This document shows, piece by piece, positions 1 to 6,176 of a stretch of DNA of 9,682 nt. The notes beneath the pieces were generated by a model. It saw only the letters and a program-made list of their open reading frames with translations, had not been told where the DNA came from and ran no database searches. The stretch's first letter is position 1; each line of letters opens with the position of its first letter. The translations under genes and the position numbers were made by a program. This DNA comes from Planctomycetota bacterium (GTDB lineage Bacteria > Planctomycetota > Planctomycetia > Pirellulales > UBA7805), in the NCBI GenBank assembly GCA_014237955.1, contig JABABY010000067.1, positions 1 through 9,682 of the forward strand, given 5' to 3'.

Positions 1-36
1 CGAATATAGCATCCACATCCCCGGGAATCATTCCAC

Positions 37-1716
37 GTGGAACTGGCGGTCCTCACCAGCCTGATCTTTAAGCTCATCGGTGGCCTGGGCATCTTTTTGC
101 TCGGCATGAAGTCGATGTCCGACGGCATGCAGGCCGTTGCTGGTTCACGCCTGCGCGGGCTCATTAGCTTGGCGACCAACAACCGACTTCTGGCAACCGG
201 TGTCGGGGTGGTCGTCACCTGTGTGGTTCAATCGAGTTCGATCACGACGGTGATGGTCGTCGGCTTTGTCAACAGCGGGGTGATGCAGCTTTCCCAGGCC
301 CTCGGCGTCATTATGGGAGCCAACATCGGCACCACCGTTACCGGCTGGATTCTCGTACTGAAGATCGGCAAATATGGACTGCCGATTTTGGGGGCCGCAG
401 CCATTACGTATCTTTTTTCCAAAGGGGATCGTTTACGGTTCTGGGCCATGGTGATCATGGGAATTGGGATGATCTTCTTTGGTCTCGAACTCATGAAAGA
501 TGCCTGCAGCCTGATCAAAGAGCATCCGAGCTTTGAGAGTTGGTTCCAGAGTTTCCAGGCCAAGGATTACCTTGGGGTATTAGGCTGTGCCCTCATCGGC
601 TGTTTGCTCACCATCATGGTCCAATCGTCTTCGGCAACCCTTGGTATCACCATTTCACTCGCTTCGCAGGGCGTCATTAGTTATCCCACTGCGGCTGCTC
701 TGGTCCTCGGTGAAAACATCGGCACAACTGTCACGGCCTATCTCGCCTCGCTCGGGGCAACCACCAATGCACGCCGGGCGGCTTATTTTCACATCATCTT
801 CAATCTCGTCGGTGTTTTCTGGATCACGGCAATCTTTCATTGGTACATTGATCTCGTGCAATGGGTCATTGGCGATGATGTCACGAAAGTCATCATGGTG
901 GACGGTAAACCGACCTACAACACCACCGCAACGATCGCGGCGACCCACTCAATATTCAACATCACCAATACGCTCCTGTTCCTTCCCTTCTTGCCACTAT
1001 TCGTGAAACTGTTAGAGAAATTTGTACCGGCAAAGGCATATAAAGAAAAACCGCACCTGACAGATCTCGATATCCGAATCCTGGAAACTCCTTTGCTGGC
1101 GATTGAACAATCGCAAAAGGAAATTGAGAAGATGGGGGATGGCTGCATCAAGATGATGGACTGGCTCAAAACGCTTTACAGCCAGGATGATCGAGATCGT
1201 TCCCTCGCCGAGAGGCTTCACCATCGAGAGCGGGTGCTCGATTCGGTTCATGACGAACTTTCGGTATTTATTACCTCCCTTTTGTCCGGCAACGTACCGC
1301 ATGCGGCTGCCGAAGAGGCACGGCGCCAACTACGAATGGCGGATGAATATGAATCTGTCAGTGACTATCTGGCCAACCTCGATAAGTTCGACCGTAAACT
1401 ACGTGATGCCGAACTTCGGTTTACTGTGGAGCAAAGAAAAGACCTGCTTGAGTTGCACGAGCTCCTGGAGCAACATCTTGACATGGTCAACGATTCTCTC
1501 AAACAACGTAATACCGATGTGATTACCAAACTGGAAACGATTGGTCTGCGGATACGCAATTTGCTCAAGGCACTCCGGCGCAAGCACCTGGATGATCTCT
1601 CTAGCGGGAATATCCGACCGCAAGTAAGCGTGGCCTATCTGGCCGCACTCAATGCGTACGCACGTGTGCGGGATCATTCACGAAACATTGCCGAAGCTGT
1701 CTCGGGCGAAAAGTGA
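37..1716 (+). CDS. Na+/phosphate cotransporter family protein with PhoU-like C-terminal domain
   Basis: This 559-residue protein is an inner-membrane Na+-coupled phosphate transporter of the PNaS (NptA/YjbB) family. The family hallmark, an inverted pair of repeats each carrying a QSSS motif, is visible at residues 65-68 (VVQSSSITT) and 196-199 (VQSSSATLG). Each is followed by a matching G(A/E)NIGTT segment, at 94-100 and 225-231. Hydrophobic helices fill residues 1 to about 330. Residues about 340-559 are soluble, charged and helical, as in the PhoU-like regulatory tail found in many bacterial members. The start is GTG at 37; an in-frame TAG at 7-9 closes the frame upstream, so the gene is complete. 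No strong ribosome binding site is seen before the GTG, so a slightly later start (M24 or M27) cannot be excluded, but it would cut into the first helix. The gene ends 77 bases before the end of a convergent gene. It could export or import phosphate; direction cannot be read from sequence. Confidence 0.93.
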   Translation: MELAVLTSLIFKLIGGLGIFLLGMKSMSDGMQAVAGSRLRGLISLATNNRLLATGVGVVVTCVVQSSSITTVMVVGFVNSGVMQLSQALGVIMGANIGTTVTGWILVLKIGKYGLPILGAAAITYLFSKGDRLRFWAMVIMGIGMIFFGLELMKDACSLIKEHPSFESWFQSFQAKDYLGVLGCALIGCLLTIMVQSSSATLGITISLASQGVISYPTAAALVLGENIGTTVTAYLASLGATTNARRAAYFHIIFNLVGVFWITAIFHWYIDLVQWVIGDDVTKVIMVDGKPTYNTTATIAATHSIFNITNTLLFLPFLPLFVKLLEKFVPAKAYKEKPHLTDLDIRILETPLLAIEQSQKEIEKMGDGCIKMMDWLKTLYSQDDRDRSLAERLHHRERVLDSVHDELSVFITSLLSGNVPHAAAEEARRQLRMADEYESVSDYLANLDKFDRKLRDAELRFTVEQRKDLLELHELLEQHLDMVNDSLKQRNTDVITKLETIGLRIRNLLKALRRKHLDDLSSGNIRPQVSVAYLAALNAYARVRDHSRNIAEAVSGEK

Positions 1717-1793
1717 TCCCCGCCTCGGTATGCGGTTGTTGTATCATCTTTACTGGTGGGCTTCACCGACAATCATTGAGACTTTACCTGAAT

Positions 1794-2162
1794 TCAATTG
1801 CCGCTGGCACCCAAAAACAGACCGACAAGGGCCAGCAACGGCAATAGACCGATCGCCACAGATACAATGACTGCCTGCCGCGGAATGTTCTTTCGGTCGC
1901 TTCGCAGAACAAAGGGCAGCAGCGTCAAACTGAGCATTCCCGAAAAGGTGGCCGCCAGCACCAAAAGTACCGCCAATGCCCCTAGGCGTTCGGATGGTTC
2001 GACAAATGTCCGGAGAAGAATAAGGCCGAGCACGGCCAATTCGCCGAGTAGCGCTGTGAGGGTACACATGACCCAGGCGAGAACGATGGGCCTGAATCCC
2101 GACGAGGGGGATCTTTTCCTACCGGCAGCTGTCAGCTTTTTGTCATTTTGTTTTCGATGCAT
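1794..2162 (-). CDS. Small three-helix membrane protein, function unknown
   Basis: I do not recognise this 122-residue protein. It has a basic, lysine/arginine-rich N-terminus (residues 1-24). Three hydrophobic segments follow, at about 25-50, 60-86 and 97-118, separated by short charged loops (RTFVEPSER and RSDRKNIPR). The positive-inside rule suggests a cytoplasmic N-terminus. The ATG at 2160-2162 is preceded directly by an in-frame GTG (2163-2165), which could be the start instead and would add one residue. There is only a weak GGGG about 13 bases upstream. The opposite strand is also open over this stretch, but its product is arginine/serine-rich with no hydrophobic pattern, so the minus-strand reading is preferred. 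The gene converges on the phosphate transporter. No partner gene suggests a role. Confidence 0.68.
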   Translation of the reverse strand: MHRKQNDKKLTAAGRKRSPSSGFRPIVLAWVMCTLTALLGELAVLGLILLRTFVEPSERLGALAVLLVLAATFSGMLSLTLLPFVLRSDRKNIPRQAVIVSVAIGLLPLLALVGLFLGASGN

Positions 2163-2247
2163 CACTGCTCTGACTACCCCAATGCCGTTGCGTTTTCAGC
2201 TGTATTGTGACCTCATCATTGAATTTTGATAGTGAGCGGTAAAAAAA

Positions 2248-2277
2248 GGCGTGAGAAACCGTTTGGTCTCTCACGCC
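2248..2277 (-). terminator. Intrinsic terminator of the cysteine-rich protein gene
   Basis: A perfect 9-bp stem (GGCGTGAGA at 2248-2256 with TCTCACGCC at 2269-2277) encloses 12 bases. These can continue the helix past one A-C mismatch as ACC/GGT with a four-base loop. Read on the minus strand, the stem is followed at once by seven T (complement of 2241-2247). It lies about 30 bases past the stop codon of the cysteine-rich gene. On the plus strand no T tract follows, so it acts in the minus direction. Confidence 0.88.
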
Positions 2278-2306
2278 CAAAAATTTTGAAGATCGCTTTG
2301 TACGAC

Positions 2307-2768
2307 TCAGCAGCGGTAGCTGGTAACCACAATATCGCCACACTTCTTGATGACAACCTTCACCTTGTAACCACAGCACCACTTGTACACAACAACTCCT
2401 TTGCAGCAGATGCCGCAACGGCCTTTGACACAAGGGTCGCCTTTGCAACAGGCAGGCAGACAGATAGGAATGTCGTAGCAGGTTTTGCAGCAGCAGGGGT
2501 CATCCACTTTGAGTGTGGTCTTGGTAGGTGGATCGCAACCGCAACATACTTTGCGACAACGGCCACGTTGGCGATAGGTAATGCAAGGCTTATCGCAGCC
2601 CTCATCGGCAGCACCCTTCTCGCAGTCCGTATCGGCAGCACCCTCATCGGCGACCGTACGTAGACTGACCTCACGCTCTGCTTGCTCCTCGGCTGAGAAT
2701 GCGACGGGAGCCACAACCAGACCGAAAACAAACAGCGCCATTGGCAACAGCATCCATTTCATGTTCAT
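2307..2768 (-). CDS. Exported cysteine-rich protein (22 cysteines), function unknown
   Basis: This is a 153-residue protein with a clear Sec signal peptide: a short lysine-bearing N-terminus, a hydrophobic core at about 6-22, and a likely cleavage site after AFSA at residue 26. The mature part of about 127 residues holds 22 cysteines (roughly one in six), at 49, 58, 62, 71, 75, 76, 78, 92-94, 97, 103, 107, 108, 113, 118, 121, 122, 131, 132, 143 and 153. A perfect-length tandem repeat of nine residues (GAADTDCEK at 43-51, GAADEGCDK at 52-60) opens the mature chain. The rest is lysine-rich and basic, with CC pairs and a CCC triplet. An upstream start would add 53 residues, but ATG 2768 is chosen because it gives the signal peptide and has AGGAG 12 bases upstream. 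No His pattern or known metal-cluster spacing is recognised. The protein is either disulfide-crosslinked at the cell surface or metal-binding. Planctomycetes are known for cysteine-rich surface proteins, but homology to a named one is not claimed. Confidence 0.85.
   Translation of the reverse strand: MNMKWMLLPMALFVFGLVVAPVAFSAEEQAEREVSLRTVADEGAADTDCEKGAADEGCDKPCITYRQRGRCRKVCCGCDPPTKTTLKVDDPCCCKTCYDIPICLPACCKGDPCVKGRCGICCKGVVVYKWCCGYKVKVVIKKCGDIVVTSYRC
2589..2642 (-). repeat. Tandem 27-bp duplication inside the cysteine-rich gene
   Basis: Two adjacent 27-bp units (2589-2615 and 2616-2642) encode GAADEGCDK and GAADTDCEK. The first 12 bases of each unit in reading direction (GGTGCTGCCGAT) are identical. 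The units diverge mainly in the middle, consistent with an old in-frame tandem duplication that added one cysteine. Confidence 0.8.
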
Positions 2769-2798
2769 AACAGATACACTCTCCTCAAAATTAGGTGT

Positions 2799-2820
2799 GG
2801 AAACGCCACCATGCGTTTCC
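2799..2820 (-). promoter_or_regulatory. Perfect inverted repeat in the 5' leader of the cysteine-rich gene
   Basis: GGAAACGC (2799-2806) and GCGTTTCC (2813-2820) form an uninterrupted 8-bp stem with a 6-base loop. It sits between the predicted promoter (2869-2897) and the ribosome binding site (2781-2786) of the minus-strand gene. It has no T tract after it, so it is not a terminator. It could be a leader RNA hairpin that stabilises the message or affects translation, or a symmetric operator on DNA. The sequence alone does not decide between these. Confidence 0.5.
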
Positions 2821-2868
2821 CAAATACTCGGGGGCTTACGATACGCGGTCCCCGTGGCTACTCCGAAC

Positions 2869-2897
2869 ATTGTACTCCAACAAAAACCCCCTGTTGA
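2869..2897 (-). promoter_or_regulatory. Predicted sigma-70-type promoter for the cysteine-rich gene
   Basis: On the minus strand, TCAACA (2892-2897, four of six matches to TTGACA) is followed after exactly 17 bases by TACAAT (2869-2874, five of six matches to TATAAT). Transcription would start near 2862, giving a leader of about 94 bases that contains the 2799-2820 hairpin. This is pattern-based only. Confidence 0.35.
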
Positions 2898-3108
2898 CCC
2901 CACCCGCAAGGTCCTCCATAAATCCACAGTTTGACATATGAGCGTCTTTGATCAGATTTTTAACGGGCTCTGCGGTGATAACTTTTTTGACACATTTTTG
3001 CCGTTAAAGAAGAGACACCCTCAACCGATCAAGCTTACTGCATCCAAGAAGTGGCAAAAAAAGATGCGACCGAGATCGCCGGAGCGCTACTGAAGGCTGC
3101 TCTGCTGT
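2898..3108. other. Gene-poor gap between carA and the cysteine-rich gene
   Basis: This stretch has no gene I can support. A 51-codon plus-strand frame (2938-3093) has no ribosome binding site and is not called. TTGACA hexamers occur on the plus strand at 2931-2936 and 2987-2992 without a convincing -10 box at the right distance. The right end holds a weak terminator candidate for carA, listed separately. Confidence 0.5.
3056..3079 (-). terminator. Weak terminator candidate after carA
   Basis: On the minus strand a short stem, GCGA paired with TCGC (3076-3079 and 3066-3069) and extendable by a T-G wobble, closes a small loop. Three bases later comes a run of seven T (complement of 3056-3062). 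It starts about 30 bases past the carA stop codon. The stem is short, so termination may be inefficient. Confidence 0.35.
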
Positions 3109-4320
3109 TTAAACCCGGGCGAGGGGTTTGCCCACCATCTCGCCGAAAATATCGAACAGATATTGGCTATCGTGAGGACCGGCCGAGGACTCCGGATGGT
3201 ATTGTACGCTGAAGGCAGACAACTGCCGATGACGGATACCTTCAATCGTACCGTCATTCAAGTTGCGGTGGGTAACCTCAAGAATCTCCGGTAGACCATC
3301 TTCTAAAACTGCAAAACCGTGGTTTTGGGAGGTAATTTCCACACTCCCACTCGCCAAATTCTGCACCGGTTGGTTCGCCCCACGATGTCCGAATTTCATC
3401 TTGAATGTCTTTGCCCCACAGGCAAGCGACAGAAGTTGATGTCCGAGACAGATTCCAAAAATTGGTTTTTTACCTAATAAATCGCGAATTGTCTCGATTG
3501 CTCCAAGCAACGGTTCCGGGTCACCCGGTCCGTTGGAAAGAAAAATTCCATCCGGCCCAAGGGCGAGGACTTCCGATGCCGAAACCGAACCGGGAACAAT
3601 CGTTACACGAAAACCACGACTGACAAGATGCCGGGGAATATTCCACTTCATACCGTAATCGAGAGCAATAACATGTGGTAAAGACCTCTGGTCCGTACCC
3701 TCCGCTTCCAGACGCGGATCGGATTCAAGCCGCGACCAACTGCTGAGCGGTTCACTCCAACTGTACGTCTCACTCGGCATGACCTCTCGCGTCAGATCGC
3801 GACCGACCAGCCCGGGGCTCGCCTTGGCCTTCGCGACCAAGCTCGTTTCGTCCAGATCGGTCGTCGAAAGCACCCCTTTCATGGCTCCAGTACTACGAAT
3901 ATGCCGCACCAAGGCCCGAGTATCGATCCCCTCGATCGCCACAACGCCCCACTCCTTCAAGTAGGCTCCGAGATCTTCGCTGGAGCGGAAATTACTGCGA
4001 ATACGGCTATTTTCTCGCACAACAAAACCGGCCAGATGGGGTCGTTCACTTTCACGATCCTCTTGGTTCACTCCATAATTTCCGATTAGGGGATAAGTCA
4101 TCGTGACAATCTGCCCACAATAACTCGGATCGGTCAGGATTTCCTGATAACCGGTCATGGACGTATTAAAACAGACCTCGCCATCAACTTCTCCCTCAGC
4201 ACCAAACGCCTGGCCCGTATAGACCATACCGTCCTCAAGCACAAGTTTAGCCGGCTTCTTTTCAATCACGTCCAACATCTCCTCGTTGGCCTGTTTGTCT
4301 ATTTGTCCGACGTCAATCAT
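3109..4320 (-). CDS. carA: Carbamoyl-phosphate synthase small (glutaminase) subunit
   Basis: CarA hydrolyses glutamine and passes ammonia to CarB, which makes carbamoyl phosphate for pyrimidine and arginine synthesis in the cytoplasm. The 403-residue length fits the family, with about 20 extra residues at the N-terminus. The N-terminal CPSase domain covers about 25-165, with the conserved FNTSMTGYQEILTDPSY (51-67) and EGIDTRALVRHIR (130-142) stretches. The class I glutamine amidotransferase domain covers about 215-395. It shows the oxyanion-side LSNGPGDP (261-268), the nucleophile elbow GICLGHQ with Cys291, and the catalytic His375 and Glu377 in QYHPES. The start is ATG 4320. A second in-frame ATG at 4278 (residue 15) would match the usual family start better, but the GAGGAG before it touches the ATG and is too close to serve it. 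carB is not adjacent: the next gene downstream is the unrelated cysteine-rich gene. The upstream gap carries a divergent small RNA candidate. Confidence 0.97.
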   Translation of the reverse strand: MIDVGQIDKQANEEMLDVIEKKPAKLVLEDGMVYTGQAFGAEGEVDGEVCFNTSMTGYQEILTDPSYCGQIVTMTYPLIGNYGVNQEDRESERPHLAGFVVRENSRIRSNFRSSEDLGAYLKEWGVVAIEGIDTRALVRHIRSTGAMKGVLSTTDLDETSLVAKAKASPGLVGRDLTREVMPSETYSWSEPLSSWSRLESDPRLEAEGTDQRSLPHVIALDYGMKWNIPRHLVSRGFRVTIVPGSVSASEVLALGPDGIFLSNGPGDPEPLLGAIETIRDLLGKKPIFGICLGHQLLSLACGAKTFKMKFGHRGANQPVQNLASGSVEITSQNHGFAVLEDGLPEILEVTHRNLNDGTIEGIRHRQLSAFSVQYHPESSAGPHDSQYLFDIFGEMVGKPLARV

Positions 4321-4396
4321 CCGCCGCGAGCCATGTTAAACCGTATCGCTTATACCGCCGATGACCTCGACACCGTTCCCATTTCAGCATCTCAAA

Positions 4397-4547
4397 GAGT
4401 CAACCCATGAGCCAGGTAAAGTTGGAGCACCGTTCGCTCCGATACCAAGTCTACGGCTGTGGGTCTCCGGACTCCAAAACATATTTGGTAATTCGGACAG
4501 CCTATTTTGAGAGTTCCTGTCCCGGCGAGCAGGAACTCTCTTTTTTT
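4397..4547 (+). ncRNA. Candidate structured small RNA, divergent from carA
   Basis: The plus strand holds a long nested helix. GAGTC 4397-4401 pairs with GACTC 4470-4474, ACCCA 4403-4407 with TGGGT 4460-4464, and AGCC 4410-4413 with GGCT 4455-4458. Inside these, GTA 4416-4418 pairs with TAC 4452-4454 and TTGG 4422-4425 with CCAA 4445-4448. The tip can be AGC/GCT or, alternatively, GGAGC 4424-4428 with GCTCC 4436-4440. A second hairpin follows (CCAAA 4474-4478, ACATA loop, TTTGG 4484-4488), then a strong terminator. No downstream plus-strand gene exists, so this looks like an independent transcript rather than a leader. I checked it by eye against tRNA, SRP RNA, tmRNA and 6S RNA and found no diagnostic motif. 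The 5' end is not fixed; a weak -10-like TTATAC at 4350-4355 would start transcription near 4362. The fold is by hand without energy calculation. Confidence 0.5.
4509..4547 (+). terminator. Strong intrinsic terminator on the plus strand
   Basis: A perfect 11-bp stem (GAGAGTTCCTG at 4509-4519 with CAGGAACTCTC at 4530-4540) with a 10-base loop is followed at once by seven T (4541-4547). Read on the minus strand, the stem is followed by AAAATAGG, so it cannot terminate the ATPase transcript. It therefore marks the end of a plus-strand transcript in a gap with no plus-strand protein gene. Confidence 0.88.
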
Positions 4548-4660
4548 ATGGTGTCGCATTCCCCTCGGCCCCAGTATAGGCTCCTATCTCTCTCTTTTCC
4601 TAGTACCCCACGAAGTGTCCGGGCAAGGTCGGTTCTCAATACCATAGAGCCCTGACGACT
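4548..4660. other. Gap between the small RNA terminator and the ATPase stop codon
   Basis: Nothing supportable is seen here. A plus-strand frame (4407-4655) runs through it but also crosses the terminator at 4509-4547, so it is not a gene. On the minus strand, just past the ATPase stop, only a 4-5 bp AGAG/CTCT stem without a T tract is present, so the end of the ATPase transcript is not marked. Confidence 0.5.
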
Positions 4661-6151
4661 CTAACCGGCACGCAAACCGCGATCGACCTGATCCTGGTCG
4701 CGGAGGTAAACCGCCAAAACCGATTCAAAGAGCTCACTGCTGATTTTCCAGGATGGATTGTCATCCGTGTGGGCATTGCCATGATCCACCAACAAACGGT
4801 AAAGAAACTTAAAGAGGTGGCGGGGAACCCGCAAGGAGCGAAAGGCTTCAATCAGACGCTGTTCACTCACAGAACTCTCAAACCAGCCGCGTAACGCCGG
4901 TTCACTGCCCGATTTTGCACAAGCCCGAATACGGGCAGACGCAACATCGTACAAAGCCTCGCCGGTCCACTCGAGTGAGGGAATCATATTCTGCTTATCG
5001 AGCCGTGCACGTTGAAAAAACTCGCGGTCCTCGCGTTCGAGATAATGCTCTACCTCAATCGGCAAGAGAAGCTTGAAACCAAGCCCCGGATGTTTTAACA
5101 ACTTGTTATCGAGCAACGGCCAAAGAAATGCCTTCATGAAATCGGCCCGACCGTTAATCAGGTGCGGTTCATCAACGCGGTCCACAAGAACTAAAACACC
5201 TGAAAATCCTAACGTTTGTAAGATTGCCTGTAGTTTGCAGAACAACTCAAAGCGATCATCGGTGCGATCCTTGTTGGGTAGCGGCTGACCACCAAGTTCC
5301 GATCCGGAAAAGTTGAGCATCACTTTACATAATGGCCATGCCCGGCGGTTGCCCGTCCGTACATGTTTGGCGATTTGGCGAGCAGACCAGAACCATTTCC
5401 AGATGCGAGCAAGTCGTGGCAGGAGACTCACTAAAACGATCGCATACGGCCAGGGCGTTCTCAGGGTGTCCCACCAGCCTCGCCAGAAAATCATTCCAAA
5501 TACTGAGCACGTCACCAGTACGCAAAGCGCAATATCCCAATATGTGAGCAAAGTCCTGAATCTCAATTTGCGGCGTAAGCGATGCCACCTTCCCTTAAAT
5601 GTCTCCGCCGTCGATTGGTCGTAGCAGGCGGCCATCAACAAGAGGTCCCTCGCTTGATTGCGATCGAGGCTGCGGATTGCACTTTTCTCAATCTCCCAGG
5701 CCACTCCTGTGGGCTGGGATACCCCTAAAATCCGGTCGGCAAGACCGGTAACACCTAAAGAGAGAATGGCATCGATGTGATCCCATAGCTTCCACTCGGA
5801 AAGCACACGATCCGGCTTGCGGCGTCGCGAGGAGAGCGTTTCTCGAAATCGATCCAAAAATGGGTTGAAGTCAACGTAATCAATAACAAAAACTCGCTCC
5901 CCTGCATGTTCACGATTGTATTGATTTACATGCTCGAGGATCTGCAACCGAATCGCGGTCTTACCCGATCCCTTTTCGCCAAACACCAGTGAGGTCGCCG
6001 GTTCTGAGGGATTTCCATAGATCTTGTCCCAGGCGGGATGGAAAATTTCTTTCAGACAGTGTTCTTTAAAAACCAAGTCTGTCTGTGCATCTTCTTCCAC
6101 AAACGGATTGGAGGTTAAGCCGTGATGTTCAAAAAACTGCTGTATGTTCAT
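4661..6151 (-). CDS. KAP-like P-loop ATPase with two membrane helices inserted in the NTPase domain
   Basis: This 496-residue protein has a classic Walker A, GEKGSGKT, at 58-65. Its Walker B, VLVLVDRVDEP, is at 319-329, with Asp324 ending the strand and Asp327/Glu328 as possible acidic catalytic residues. Between them lie two hydrophobic helices, about 202-223 and 234-251, flanked by arginine/lysine-rich stretches. Transmembrane helices inserted between Walker A and Walker B are the defining trait of KAP-family NTPases, so a membrane-anchored ATPase facing the cytoplasm is inferred. The N-terminus (FFEHHGLTSNPF, 6-17) resembles the lead-in of ExeA-type AAA ATPases. The C-terminal part (about 390-496) looks like a helical lid. 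The start is ATG 6151. A frame extending to 6475 exists, but its first 108 codons overlap the GYF gene and look like noise. No good ribosome binding site is seen. The gap to the GYF gene is 25 bases, so the two are probably one operon. Role and substrate are unknown. Confidence 0.82.
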   Translation of the reverse strand: MNIQQFFEHHGLTSNPFVEEDAQTDLVFKEHCLKEIFHPAWDKIYGNPSEPATSLVFGEKGSGKTAIRLQILEHVNQYNREHAGERVFVIDYVDFNPFLDRFRETLSSRRRKPDRVLSEWKLWDHIDAILSLGVTGLADRILGVSQPTGVAWEIEKSAIRSLDRNQARDLLLMAACYDQSTAETFKGRWHRLRRKLRFRTLLTYWDIALCVLVTCSVFGMIFWRGWWDTLRTPWPYAIVLVSLLPRLARIWKWFWSARQIAKHVRTGNRRAWPLCKVMLNFSGSELGGQPLPNKDRTDDRFELFCKLQAILQTLGFSGVLVLVDRVDEPHLINGRADFMKAFLWPLLDNKLLKHPGLGFKLLLPIEVEHYLEREDREFFQRARLDKQNMIPSLEWTGEALYDVASARIRACAKSGSEPALRGWFESSVSEQRLIEAFRSLRVPRHLFKFLYRLLVDHGNAHTDDNPSWKISSELFESVLAVYLRDQDQVDRGLRAG

Positions 6152-6176
6152 GGCAAAATCATTGGTGCTGCGACAG

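Noticed and set aside
587..1006. Long alternate-frame ORFs inside the phosphate transporter gene
   Set aside because: Their products are serine/arginine-rich shadows of a clearly conserved transporter.
1717..1793. Possible shared terminator between the convergent transporter and small membrane protein genes
   Set aside because: Only a 4-bp GGTG/CACC stem without a T tract is visible.
1798..2229. Plus-strand 143-codon frame opposite the small membrane protein
   Set aside because: The product is basic with no hydrophobic or domain pattern, while the opposite strand encodes three clean membrane helices.
2769..2927. 53-residue N-terminal extension of the cysteine-rich protein
   Set aside because: It would bury the signal peptide inside the chain and covers the promoter-like pair and the leader hairpin; ATG 2768 has a ribosome binding site.
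2938..3093. Plus-strand 51-codon frame in the gap between the cysteine-rich gene and carA
   Set aside because: It has no ribosome binding site, begins inside a TTGACA-like hexamer, and matches nothing I recognise; a frame of this length is expected by chance.
4397..4547. Identity of the RNA element as 6S RNA, SRP RNA or a tRNA
   Set aside because: The GGUCAGG/GGAAGCAGCC core of SRP RNA, a tRNA cloverleaf with T-loop, and the long rod with central bubble of 6S are all not seen.
4407..4655. Plus-strand 82-codon frame
   Set aside because: It crosses the strong plus-strand terminator at 4509-4547 and the folded RNA element, and its product has no protein-like pattern.
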